Source: an uncultured Bacteroidales bacterium
GTDB lineage: Bacteria > Bacteroidota > Bacteroidia > Bacteroidales > Muribaculaceae
Assembly (NCBI GenBank): GCA_949123685.1
Contig: CASBHZ010000004.1
Location: 1 to 64,000 of the forward strand
DNA: 64,000 bases
Direction of reading: 5' to 3'
Position 1 is the first letter of the stretch, and each line of letters starts with the position of its first letter. Shown in pieces: positions 35,028 through 43,463 of this stretch. The translations under genes were made by a program, and so were the position numbers. A model generated the notes under the pieces. It was not told where the DNA came from and searched no databases. It saw only the letters and a list, made by a program, of their open reading frames with translations.

Positions 35028-35048
35028 TTAGGTGTTGTGTTTCAGGTG
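35028..35048. repeat. Degenerate heptad repeat, copy 6
   Basis: TTAGGTG, TTGTGTT, TCAGGTG in phase, in the presumed 5' leader of psd. A weak, decayed member of the family. Confidence 0.5.
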
Positions 35049-35126
35049 ATATGCTCCTGAATATGCGGGAATGAATCTATCTCGAAACTGCATCTCAAAT
35101 TAACGTTTATTTTACTTCGCTTAAAA

Positions 35127-35789
35127 ATGAAGATACACCGGGAAGGAACCAACATATTGATTCTATTGTTTATAGTATTGGCAGCGTTGAATGTGCCGAT
35201 ATGGCTTTTCATGCCTCCTGTGTTGATTCCGGCGTGTTTCTCTGCCTTGTCGTTAGTTGTCTATAGTTTTGTGTTTAACTTTTTCCGTTGTCCGCAACGT
35301 CATTACCGTGGCGAGCGCAGCGGAATGGTTGTCAGTTCGGTAGACGGGCGTGTCGTTGCTGTGGAGCGTACATACGAAGATGAATATCTGAAAAGTGAAG
35401 CTATAATGCTGTCTGTCTTCATGTCTCCCCTTAACGTCCATGCCAACTGGTTTCCGGTTGACGGGGTGGTGGAATATGCAAAGCACCATAGCGGCAGATT
35501 CTTGTCGGCATACCTCCCTAAAGCAAGCACGGACAATGAACGTAGCACCATCGGGTTGAAGGCTGATTGCGGGGCGAAAATAACCGTGAGGCAGATTGCC
35601 GGTGCCATGGCTCGCAGGATCGTGACATATGCGAGAAAAGGGGAGAAGGCATCGATTGATGAGCATCTCGGATTCATAAAATTCGGTTCCCGGGTGGACA
35701 TATACCTTCCGTTGGATTGCGAGATTCTCGTTAAAATAGGGGATATTACCAGGGGAGGTGTGACTCCGGTTGCAAAATTTAGAGTTTAA
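35127..35789 (+). CDS. psd: Phosphatidylserine decarboxylase proenzyme
   Basis: Decarboxylates phosphatidylserine to phosphatidylethanolamine at the inner membrane. At 220 aa it is the short (archaeal-type) form. Hydrophobic N-terminus (LLFIVLAALNVPIWLFMPPVLIP), then SVFMSPLNVHANWFPVDG, and near the C-terminus HLGFIKFGSRVDIYLP, where cleavage before the Ser of the GS pair makes the pyruvoyl cofactor. It is followed 19 nt later by pssA, which makes its substrate. Confidence 0.95.
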   Translation: MKIHREGTNILILLFIVLAALNVPIWLFMPPVLIPACFSALSLVVYSFVFNFFRCPQRHYRGERSGMVVSSVDGRVVAVERTYEDEYLKSEAIMLSVFMSPLNVHANWFPVDGVVEYAKHHSGRFLSAYLPKASTDNERSTIGLKADCGAKITVRQIAGAMARRIVTYARKGEKASIDEHLGFIKFGSRVDIYLPLDCEILVKIGDITRGGVTPVAKFRV

Positions 35790-35808
35790 AAGCTTCTTAA
35801 ATGCTTAA

Positions 35809-36507
35809 ATGAATACGATTGTAAAGAATATACCCAACGGCATTACTTGCCTTAATATTACGGCAGGATGCATGGCTATCGTTTTCGCTTTGCGCTCTGA
35901 CAGCGTGATATGGGGAATGGAAGCCTATAATTGGGCTTGCATATTTATAGGGATTGCTGCCGTGATGGATTTTCTTGACGGTTTTGCAGCGCGTCTTCTG
36001 CATGCCTATTCAAGTCTGGGCAAAGAACTTGACTCTTTATGCGATGCGGTGAGTTTCGGGGTGGCTCCGGCAATGATCCTTTATTCCACGTTGGAAAAAT
36101 ACGGACATCCAGAATGGTTATGTTGGGCGGCATTGCTGATACCTGTTTTCGGAGTTCTACGTCTTGCCAAATTTAATATAGATACGCGCCAGTCAACGAG
36201 TTTTATAGGTTTGCCGATACCGGCAAACGCAATCTTCTGGATAGGATATACTGCGCTTTGTGCCGAGTGTCCGGAGTATCTTTGTGAATGGTGGGTTGTT
36301 CTCCCTGTTCTTTTTTTAGAATGTTGGCTGATGGTTTCGCCCCTTAAATTATTCTCTTTGAAGTTCAAGACATGGGGATGGAAAGGAAACCGGTTTCGTT
36401 GGCTTCTTATTGCCACCGCGATTGTCTTGCCCGTTTGCTTAGGCCTTCCGGGTTTTATGTGGCTGATTATTGCGTATGTATTATATGGCATGGTTAATAG
36501 GGAATAA
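35809..36507 (+). CDS. pssA: CDP-diacylglycerol--serine O-phosphatidyltransferase
   Basis: Makes phosphatidylserine from CDP-diacylglycerol and serine. A 232-residue membrane protein with the CDP-alcohol phosphotransferase motif DG-x2-AR-x8-G-x3-D-x3-D in DFLDGFAARLLHAYSSLGKE followed by LDSLCD (about residues 49-74). About seven hydrophobic segments. Operon with psd upstream and the DUF4834-type gene downstream, a frequent Bacteroidales arrangement. Confidence 0.95.
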   Translation: MNTIVKNIPNGITCLNITAGCMAIVFALRSDSVIWGMEAYNWACIFIGIAAVMDFLDGFAARLLHAYSSLGKELDSLCDAVSFGVAPAMILYSTLEKYGHPEWLCWAALLIPVFGVLRLAKFNIDTRQSTSFIGLPIPANAIFWIGYTALCAECPEYLCEWWVVLPVLFLECWLMVSPLKLFSLKFKTWGWKGNRFRWLLIATAIVLPVCLGLPGFMWLIIAYVLYGMVNRE

Positions 36508-36569
36508 GTAAGTGATGACGGTTGTCAGAGTGTTTTAGGATCGAATTGTAAAATTTAAATAAGAATTAA

Positions 36570-36962
36570 TTGGTAATTTTTCTAATTATATTAATCGCTA
36601 TTGTTCTTTTTTGGCCGCAAATTACCAGATGGCTGAGAAGATTCATGGCAAGGCGTGCCGAAGATATGGTTCGCCGCATGGCGGGTATGCCATCTCGCAA
36701 AGAGGAGCAGCGCCGCAGAAAACAGCAGGAAAAACAGCAGCGTCAAAATAATGCAAACGGCAGCAGGAGTCGCGGTTATTCATCTTCCGGCAATCCTGAA
36801 GATACATTGAAAAGCATGCAGGAATATGCTGAAGATGTAGAATTTACTGAAACGAAGGAGTATTCTGATACCGACATCCTGGAAAATGATGGAAACGGGG
36901 ATTCCCGAATTTATCGTGAGAATCAAGTTTCTGACGCAGAATATACTGAAATAAAGAATTGA
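36570..36962 (+). CDS. DUF4834-type small membrane-anchored protein
   Basis: A 130-residue protein: one N-terminal membrane helix (VIFLIILIAIVLFW), a basic Arg/Gln/Lys-rich stretch (residues about 20-62) and an acidic C-terminus. The start is TTG at 36570; no ATG is available upstream of the helix. Its position after psd-pssA and its composition fit the DUF4834 family of Bacteroidetes, function unknown. Its stop is 1 nt from the HAD gene's ATG, so the two are co-transcribed. Confidence 0.75.
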   Translation: MVIFLIILIAIVLFWPQITRWLRRFMARRAEDMVRRMAGMPSRKEEQRRRKQQEKQQRQNNANGSRSRGYSSSGNPEDTLKSMQEYAEDVEFTETKEYSDTDILENDGNGDSRIYRENQVSDAEYTEIKN

Positions 36963-36963
36963 A

Positions 36964-37806
36964 ATGGGTAAGACTTTATATGTCAGCGATCTTGACGGCA
37001 CCCTCATGCAACCGGGTGCCTATTTGTCTCCGACAACAATCAATCTTCTGAACGAGAGTATAGCGGGAGGCAAGTTGTTTACAATCGCTACAGCACGCAC
37101 TCCCGCCACTGTTGCAGGAATAATTAAGGATGTCAACATGAAATTGCCTGCAATTGTGTTTACCGGAGCGGCAATATGGGATGCGGAGTCAGGTCATTAT
37201 TCCAATGTGCATTATATTGAAGAGAAAGCCGCATCAATACTTGCAGAGACATATAGGGAAATGCATTTTCCTATATTCCATTTTACACTTGAAAACGATA
37301 TTATAAATATTTATCATATCGGAGGGAAGCTGAATGAACTTGAACAGCAATTTATGGAGGAAAGGCTTGCTTCTCCCTACAAACGATTCCATATTGCGGA
37401 AGATGGGGGAGACATATTGCCTCCGGATCTGTCAAAAACAATAATATTTTATGGCATGCAGCCTACTCCGTTGGCAGAATCGGCACATTCATGTGTTTCC
37501 CGGTTGGGGGTGTGCAGGCATCAGTGTTATCATGACCTTTATGGTCCTGAGATTGCTTTGATAGATGCGTTCTCTCCGCAGGCGACTAAAGCAAATGCCG
37601 TTTTGCAAATGAAAGAGGATACGGGGGCTGACAGGGTGGTTGCTTTTGGCGACAACCTTAATGACATACCCATGCTGAAGGCAGCGGATGTTGCAGTTGC
37701 CGTTGGCAATGCGTTGCCGGAGGTCAAGGAGATTGCTGATATAGTCATCGGTCCAAACACGGAAGACTCCGTGGCAAAGTTCATAGCAAACGACACAGGT
37801 TTTTAG
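36964..37806 (+). CDS. Cof-type HAD-superfamily hydrolase
   Basis: A 280-residue cytoplasmic phosphatase of the HAD type IIB group. Motif I is SDLDGTLMQPG (residues 8-18), motif II the TART region, a Lys near KANAVLQM, and motif IV VVAFGDNLNDIPML. Substrates of such enzymes are sugar phosphates or flavin/cofactor phosphates; none can be assigned. Follows the DUF4834-type gene by 1 nt. Confidence 0.9.
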   Translation: MGKTLYVSDLDGTLMQPGAYLSPTTINLLNESIAGGKLFTIATARTPATVAGIIKDVNMKLPAIVFTGAAIWDAESGHYSNVHYIEEKAASILAETYREMHFPIFHFTLENDIINIYHIGGKLNELEQQFMEERLASPYKRFHIAEDGGDILPPDLSKTIIFYGMQPTPLAESAHSCVSRLGVCRHQCYHDLYGPEIALIDAFSPQATKANAVLQMKEDTGADRVVAFGDNLNDIPMLKAADVAVAVGNALPEVKEIADIVIGPNTEDSVAKFIANDTGF

Positions 37807-37847
37807 TAATCATCTGATCGGTTACATCCCAATTACCTAAAACTGAA

Positions 37848-39062
37848 TTGAAGCCACTCGATAAAAGAACCGGAAAGATGCTGATGATTGCTGTCTCGGC
37901 AATCGCGGTCATTATTTTTCTTTTGGTGAGCAATAACCTGATAAAGGAACTTGAGAGCCAGGAGAGGGATCGCATGAGCATATGGGCGCAGGCAACCGAG
38001 CGATTGGCGAAAGCTAATGTAGACTCTGATTTTGAGTTCCTCTTGGGTATAATTTCACAGAACAATTCTATCCCGGTTTTGATCTGCGACAAGGATTTAA
38101 ACATATCCGAGTTCCGGAATTTTTCATTGCCGGACAAGGGTGACAAGGATAAATCCCTTTTTAGCGAATTGTCTGAAAAAAATAAGGAATATCTTCAGAA
38201 AAGGTTGCATAAAGCCGGTGGCAATGTATCCTTGAGCGAAATTGTAGAGAAAAACCATCATTTCATTGAGGTAGAGCTTTTCGGAGGGGAAAATCAATAT
38301 ATATATTATGAGGATTCCCGCCTGTTGCGTAGCCTGAGCATATATCCATATATTCAGATGGCTGCGATGATTATCCTCGCTTTGATTATCTATCTGGCAA
38401 TGGTCTATACCAAGAGGGCGGAGCAGAATCGCGTTTGGGTCGGATTGTCGAAAGAGACAGCTCACCAGCTCGGCACACCTATTTCATCTTTGATGGCGTG
38501 GACTGAATATCTTCAGGCAACGGGGGTTGACAGTGAGATTACGGATGAGATTGACAAGGATGTGAAAAGGTTGTCGGTAATAGCCGATAGGTTCTCAAAA
38601 ATAGGATCTCAACCGGAGATGCAACTTGATTACCTTAATGAAATTATATCCAAATCGCTTGATTATATGCGGAGCCGGGTCTCGGGACGCGTGGATATAC
38701 AGATGCAATTCTCACCTGACGATCATGGCGTATTACTGTCCCGTCCGCTTATAGAGTGGGTGATGGAAAACCTGACCAAGAATGCTGTCGATGCGATGCA
38801 AGGGGAAGGTATGATCCGTATTACTACCGGTGCAGAAAAGGGTATAGTATGGGTAGAAGTAAAAGACACCGGTAAAGGGATAGCCCGTAAAAATTTCAAG
38901 ACAGTGTTCAATCCCGGATATACCACAAAGAAAAGGGGATGGGGATTGGGTCTTACACTCGTTAAGCGCATAGTTGAGGAATATCACGGCGGGAAGATTT
39001 ACGTAAAAGAGTCTGAATTAGGCAAGGGCACGACATTCCGGCTGGAATTTCCTGCCATGTGA
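37848..39062 (+). CDS. Sensor histidine kinase, orphan
   Basis: A 404-residue inner-membrane kinase. Two membrane helices (about residues 12-30 and 168-190) flank a periplasmic domain; then the H-box KETAHQLGTPISSLMAWTEY, an N-box (ENLTKNAVDAM), G1 (VKDTGKGIARKN) and G2 (KKRGWGLGLTLVKRIVEEYHGG). Start assigned to TTG at 37848, because the first ATG (37878) would cut into the first membrane helix. No response regulator is adjacent. The signal is unknown. Confidence 0.9.
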   Translation: MKPLDKRTGKMLMIAVSAIAVIIFLLVSNNLIKELESQERDRMSIWAQATERLAKANVDSDFEFLLGIISQNNSIPVLICDKDLNISEFRNFSLPDKGDKDKSLFSELSEKNKEYLQKRLHKAGGNVSLSEIVEKNHHFIEVELFGGENQYIYYEDSRLLRSLSIYPYIQMAAMIILALIIYLAMVYTKRAEQNRVWVGLSKETAHQLGTPISSLMAWTEYLQATGVDSEITDEIDKDVKRLSVIADRFSKIGSQPEMQLDYLNEIISKSLDYMRSRVSGRVDIQMQFSPDDHGVLLSRPLIEWVMENLTKNAVDAMQGEGMIRITTGAEKGIVWVEVKDTGKGIARKNFKTVFNPGYTTKKRGWGLGLTLVKRIVEEYHGGKIYVKESELGKGTTFRLEFPAM

Positions 39063-39063
39063 T

Positions 39064-39095
39064 TTTGCTAAAGGGACAGATTTTTATTAATTTTG
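39064..39095 (+). promoter_or_regulatory. Promoter of pheT
   Basis: TTTG (39064-39067), 20-nt spacer, TAATTTTG (39088-39095), 58 nt before the pheT ATG. A full match to the Bacteroides consensus; it begins 2 nt after the kinase stop codon. Confidence 0.85.
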
Positions 39096-39153
39096 CAAGT
39101 GAACTTGCCTAAACAGGTTCAACATAAATAATTCTGATCAGAAATATTGTTTT

Positions 39154-41640
39154 ATGGACATATCATATAAATGGCTTAAACGCTATATAGATTTTGATTT
39201 GAACCCTCGGGATCTTGCCGCCACCCTTACCTCATTAGGTCTTGAATGCGACACGGTTGAGGAAGTTGAAAGCATCCGTGGAGGTCTGCGTGGTGTCGTG
39301 ATCGGCAAAGTGTTAACATGCGAGGATCATCCGGATTCAGACCATCTCCATGTCACTACCGTTGATTTAGGCTCGGGAGAGCCTGTGCAGATTGTTTGCG
39401 GTGCATCTAATGTGGCTGCAGGACAGACCGTTGTCGTGGCGACTGTGGGCGCTACATTGTATGATGGTGATAAGGAGTTTCAGATAAAGAAATCAAAGAT
39501 TCGCGGCAAAGAATCATTCGGTATGATATGTGCCGAAGACGAACTCGGATTGGGTACGGACCATGCCGGAATTATAGTGCTGAAAGATGATGTAAAACCG
39601 GGCACCCCGGCATCTGAATATTTCAATGTAGAAAGCGATTACCGTCTTGAAGTTGAACTGACTCCCAACAGGGTGGATGCCGCAAGTCATTATGGCGTGG
39701 CTCGCGATCTTAAAGCCAAGGAATGGTGCCTGATCGCTCAAGGTGAAAAGAATGGTGAATATCCGGAAGTTTCAACGCCTGACACTTCTTCATTCTCTAC
39801 GGATCGTCCGGATGGCGCGGTAATAGTTAAGGTTGAGGATGAACAAGGATGTCCCCGTTATTCGGGAGTGACTATCCGTGGCGTGGAAGTCAAGGAGTCG
39901 CCGGAGTGGTTGAAAAACCTCTTGACGGCTGCGGGGCAGAGACCGATTAACAACATAGTGGATATTACCAATTTTGTTCTTTTAGGTATCGGTCAACCTC
40001 TTCATTGCTTCGATCTTGATCATGTTTCCGGTGAGGAGATAGTGGTTCGCACTTGTCCTGCCGGCACTAAGTTCACTACTCTCGACGGAGTTGAACGTGA
40101 ACTGCACGAAGCGGATCTGATGATATGTGATTCTGAGAAGCCGATGTGTATTGCCGGCGTATTCGGTGGTATGGATTCAGGTGTTACCGAATCAACCAAG
40201 AATGTATTTATTGAAAGTGCTTATTTCAATCCGACACGCGTGCGCCGCACGGCTCGCCGTCATGGACTTTCCACTGATGCTTCGTTCCGTTATGAGCGTG
40301 GCGCGGATCCTTCCGTGACAGTGTATGCTGCTCGTCTTGCCGCTTGCCTGATAAAGGAACTGGCAGGGGGCGAGATTTGTGGAGGTGTCGTTGACGTGCT
40401 TAAATCTCCTATAGAGAAGAAGGAACTTGATTTCTCTCTTTCATATTGCAACAGTCTCATAGGTAAAGAACTTCCTGTAGAGTTGGTTAAGAGTATTCTT
40501 AAAGCCCTCGAATTTGATGTGACGGAGACTGCTGACGCCGATGTGCTTCATCTGCGTGTGCCTTCATATCGTGTAGATGTATACCGTCCCTGTGATGTGG
40601 TGGAGGAGATCTTGCGCGTGTATGGATATAACAATGTGGAAATTGGTGATGAGATGCATGTCTCATTGTCGCAACGCGGCGCTGCTGACGAAAGTTACGA
40701 CATGCAGCAGATTGTCAGCGAACAGCTGACGGCTATCGGTTTTTCAGAAATAATGAATAACTCCCTCACGGCGGTAAGTTATTATGAGAATTCGGAGCTT
40801 CTGCCATTGTCTAATTGTGTCCGGCTGATGAATCCCCTGAGCAATGATCTTGGCGTTATGCGTCAGACATTGCTTTATGGAGGTCTTGAATCCATTGCAC
40901 ATAATGTTAATCGCAAGATGCCTGACTTGAAATTCTATGAGTTCGGCAATGTGTATAAATTCAACCCGGAAAAAGAATGCACTCCTGAGAAACCGTTGGC
41001 TCAGTATAGTGAGCGTATGGAGCTCGGAATCTGGATGACGGGGCGTAAAGAGCAACCGTCATGGAATGTAAAGGCTGAAGAGGCTACGGTATATGACTTG
41101 ATGGGTATTGTAACAAATATCTTCAGCCGTCTGGGTCTTCCGTCTGCCGCAACGGTTTCTACACAAAGTTCGGATGAGATATTTGCCGCCAAGCTTGATG
41201 TTTCAAGCCGTTCCGGCAAGAGGATTGCTGAAGTCGGACTTGTGAGGTCAACCATATTGAAGAAGTTTGACATAGAACAGAATGTTGCCTATGCAGCGAT
41301 TGACTGGGACACACTTTTCAAACTTACTTCCAAGAATCGCGTCACATATGCAGAGCTTCCCAAGACTCAGGCTGTGGAGAGGGATTTGGCTTTGCTTGTT
41401 GACAAAAACGTCAAATTTGCAGATATTGAAGCTTCCATACGCAAGTCGGAACGCAAACTTCTTAGGGATGTGCGTCTCTTTGATGTCTATGAAGGTAAGA
41501 ACCTTCCGGCTGGCAAGAAATCGTATGCCGTGTCAATGAAACTTCAGGATAATGAAAAGACATTGACCGACAAACAGATTGAATCGGCAATGAGCCGTAT
41601 CATAGATGGCTTGAAGAATCTTGGAGCGGAATTGAGATAG
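39154..41640 (+). CDS. pheT: Phenylalanine--tRNA ligase beta subunit
   Basis: Large subunit of the alpha2-beta2 phenylalanyl-tRNA synthetase. At 828 aa it has all bacterial modules: N-terminal B1, an EMAP/OB tRNA-binding domain (VIGKVLTCEDHPDSDHLHVT, about residues 49-68), the B3/B4 editing domain (GVFGGMDSGVT), B5 (VVEEILRVYGYNN), the catalytic-like core with YEFGNVYKF, and the C-terminal ferredoxin-fold anticodon-binding domain (FPRxxRDLAL-type LPKTQAVERDLALLVDKN). pheS is not in the window; the two genes are separate, as in other Bacteroidetes. Confidence 0.97.
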   Translation: MDISYKWLKRYIDFDLNPRDLAATLTSLGLECDTVEEVESIRGGLRGVVIGKVLTCEDHPDSDHLHVTTVDLGSGEPVQIVCGASNVAAGQTVVVATVGATLYDGDKEFQIKKSKIRGKESFGMICAEDELGLGTDHAGIIVLKDDVKPGTPASEYFNVESDYRLEVELTPNRVDAASHYGVARDLKAKEWCLIAQGEKNGEYPEVSTPDTSSFSTDRPDGAVIVKVEDEQGCPRYSGVTIRGVEVKESPEWLKNLLTAAGQRPINNIVDITNFVLLGIGQPLHCFDLDHVSGEEIVVRTCPAGTKFTTLDGVERELHEADLMICDSEKPMCIAGVFGGMDSGVTESTKNVFIESAYFNPTRVRRTARRHGLSTDASFRYERGADPSVTVYAARLAACLIKELAGGEICGGVVDVLKSPIEKKELDFSLSYCNSLIGKELPVELVKSILKALEFDVTETADADVLHLRVPSYRVDVYRPCDVVEEILRVYGYNNVEIGDEMHVSLSQRGAADESYDMQQIVSEQLTAIGFSEIMNNSLTAVSYYENSELLPLSNCVRLMNPLSNDLGVMRQTLLYGGLESIAHNVNRKMPDLKFYEFGNVYKFNPEKECTPEKPLAQYSERMELGIWMTGRKEQPSWNVKAEEATVYDLMGIVTNIFSRLGLPSAATVSTQSSDEIFAAKLDVSSRSGKRIAEVGLVRSTILKKFDIEQNVAYAAIDWDTLFKLTSKNRVTYAELPKTQAVERDLALLVDKNVKFADIEASIRKSERKLLRDVRLFDVYEGKNLPAGKKSYAVSMKLQDNEKTLTDKQIESAMSRIIDGLKNLGAELR

Positions 41641-41713
41641 AATAATAAGCGGCAGCTTCTTTAAACAGCTTCTTAATTTATACTGATTATAAAAACTTGA
41701 ACTAAAACTACAT

Positions 41714-42433
41714 ATGGGAAGAGCATTTGAATATCGTAAAGCCCGCAAAATGAAACGTTGGGGCAATATGAGCCGCACGTTCACTCGTATCGGTAAGGAG
41801 ATCACTATCGCAGCAAAGGCTGCGGGTCCTGATCCTGACATGAACCCCCGCCTGCGTGTATTGATGCAGAACGCTAAGGCTGCCAATATGCCTAAAGACA
41901 CAGTGGAACGCGCAATAAAAAAGGCAACCGATAAGGATGCCGGCGATTACAAGGAGATAGTATATGAAGGATATGGTCCCTTCGGAATCGCAATCGTTGT
42001 TGAGACTGCTACCGACAATAACCAGCGTACAGTTGCTAACGTGCGCAGCTATTTCAATAAGTTCGGTGGTTCACTCGGCACTCAGGGTTCACTCTCATTC
42101 CTTTTCGATCACAAGAGCGTTTTTCATGTGAAACCTAACGCTGACATTGCGATTGATGAGTTTGAACTTGACCTCATGGATTTCGAGGCGGAACTTGAAG
42201 CCGAGGATGAAGAATGGCTCGTATACGGAGCATTCGATCAGTTCTCAAACCTTCAGAAATTTTTCGAAGACAAAGGACTTGAGATCGTGTCTGCCGAATT
42301 TGAACGTATCCCTACAGATTACAAGGAGGTTACGGCAGAACAGCGCGAACAGCTCGAAAAACTTCTTGATAAATTCGAGGATGACGAAGACGTGCAGAAC
42401 GTTTTCCACAATATGAAAGAGAATGAGGAATAA
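41714..42433 (+). CDS. yebC: YebC/PmpR family protein
   Basis: A 239-residue protein of the YebC/PmpR family, known as transcription regulators and, for some members, ribosome-associated factors that help polyproline translation. Signature: MGRAFEYRKARKMKRWGNMS (a Bacteroidetes variant of MAGHSKWANIK), TRIGKEITIAAKAAGPDPDMNPRLR, ANMPKDTVERAIKKA and YEGYGPFGIAIVVETATDN. Acidic C-terminus. Single gene after pheT, convergent with the leucine-rich repeat gene. Confidence 0.94.
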   Translation: MGRAFEYRKARKMKRWGNMSRTFTRIGKEITIAAKAAGPDPDMNPRLRVLMQNAKAANMPKDTVERAIKKATDKDAGDYKEIVYEGYGPFGIAIVVETATDNNQRTVANVRSYFNKFGGSLGTQGSLSFLFDHKSVFHVKPNADIAIDEFELDLMDFEAELEAEDEEWLVYGAFDQFSNLQKFFEDKGLEIVSAEFERIPTDYKEVTAEQREQLEKLLDKFEDDEDVQNVFHNMKENEE

Positions 42434-42477
42434 CTTAGGATATTCCACCTTGTGAGCTTTATCTCACTTGCTAAGAT

Positions 42478-43275
42478 TTATAAATTGAAGAGCTTCCATC
42501 CGGGAGCTCTTCTGTATTTTGCAATAGATTGCCCGGGGACATGAAGCTTACATTTGTTGTATAGGATGGTTTCGTCAGGTTCGAATATAAAACTGTTACA
42601 ATCAAAAGGGGGAGGAGTGGTAGACATAACGGTGAGGTTCCTGAGGTTGACACATCCGCTAAAGATTAATTCGCCTAAAAGGTTTGCATTTGATGGCATC
42701 ATTGCTGTTTCCAATGATTCGCAATCTGAGAAAGCATACGATTCCAATTCTTTCATTGCAGGAGGTAATTTTACCTCTTTAATAGTCTTGCAACGGGAGA
42801 ATGCGTTACTGCCTATGTGCATAACGGAAGAGGGTATGTCTATTGCTTGTAGCCTTTCGCAATATGCGAAAGCGTGAGAACCTATGTCCACCAGACGGGA
42901 GGGCAGCTTTACTGAACGCAAATCTTTATTCCATGAACACATGGCTTTGGGAATAGCCTTTACTCCATCTGGGATACTCAGCTCTTCGAAACCACATTCG
43001 CGGAAGCAACCCTCCCCGAGAGAAGAAAGGGTGTGAGGCAGTTCTATTTCCTTGAGGTTCGAACATCCTAAGAATGCATATTCCCCGATTGATTTCAGGT
43101 TCGTCCCGTTTTCAAACTTCACTTCGCGTATATCCGTACGATCGGAAAACTGATAAGAGGGAATACACTTCACATATCGCCCGATTGTGAGCACTGAGTC
43201 CTTCACAATCCATTGCTCCGCAAGAATCAGAAATGGATTGAAAATCACAATTAATATAATAAAGAATCTTGTCAC
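42478..43275 (-). CDS. Secreted BspA-type leucine-rich repeat protein
   Basis: A secreted LRR_5 protein. No ATG exists near the 5' end; I favour GTG at 43275 because a -7 promoter element (TATCTTTG, 43297-43304) overlaps the alternative TTG at 43299. A hydrophobic signal (FFIILIVIFNPFLILA) is followed by about six LRR_5 repeats, for example LKSIGEYAFLGCSNLKEIEL and LVDIGSHAFAYCERLQAIDI, then a cap like LHVPGQSIAKYRRAPGW. Such repeats mediate surface or host-protein binding in BspA relatives. About 265 residues, short for the family. Convergent with yebC. Confidence 0.85.
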   Translation of the reverse strand: MTRFFIILIVIFNPFLILAEQWIVKDSVLTIGRYVKCIPSYQFSDRTDIREVKFENGTNLKSIGEYAFLGCSNLKEIELPHTLSSLGEGCFRECGFEELSIPDGVKAIPKAMCSWNKDLRSVKLPSRLVDIGSHAFAYCERLQAIDIPSSVMHIGSNAFSRCKTIKEVKLPPAMKELESYAFSDCESLETAMMPSNANLLGELIFSGCVNLRNLTVMSTTPPPFDCNSFIFEPDETILYNKCKLHVPGQSIAKYRRAPGWKLFNL

Positions 43276-43296
43276 CTGCTTAGTCTGTTTAGACTG

Positions 43297-43304
43297 CAAA
43301 GATA
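43297..43304 (-). promoter_or_regulatory. -7 element for the leucine-rich repeat gene
   Basis: CAAAGATA on the plus strand reads TATCTTTG, matching TAnnTTTG, 22 nt upstream of the preferred GTG start. Confidence 0.5.
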
Positions 43305-43324
43305 ACGATTTTATTCAATAGATA
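43302..43324. repeat. 23-bp sequence shared with 56160-56182
   Basis: An identical 23-mer beginning ATAACGATTTTATTCAATAG occurs here, next to palindromic element 2, and at 56160-56182, at the breakpoint of the IS110 remnant. Confidence 0.85.
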
Positions 43325-43402
43325 AGTAAGCAATGAAAATAAACCGATATATGTAAGATTTCATTACTTACATATATCGGTTTATTTTCATTGCTTACTT
43401 AT
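43322..43402. repeat. Palindromic element 2 (TAAGTAAG family)
   Basis: A perfect 36-bp inverted repeat: left arm 43322-43357, right arm 43367-43402, loop ATTTCATTA. It belongs to the same family as element 1 at 30.1 kb: shared outer TAAGTAAG, shared internal GATTTCATTACTTACATATA, and compensated differences in both arms (GCAATG/CATTGC here, GTAATA/TATTAC there). It lies in the divergent gap upstream of the DUF1016 gene. Confidence 0.92.
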
Positions 43403-43463
43403 ATCCTCTGTATCAGAATATTTTTGTATTTTTGTAATTAGGTTAGCCACAATAATGTAAAGC

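Noticed and set aside
37848..37878. ATG at 37878 as start of the histidine kinase
   Set aside because: It would remove the charged residues before the first membrane helix; the TTG at 37848 gives a normal N-terminus.
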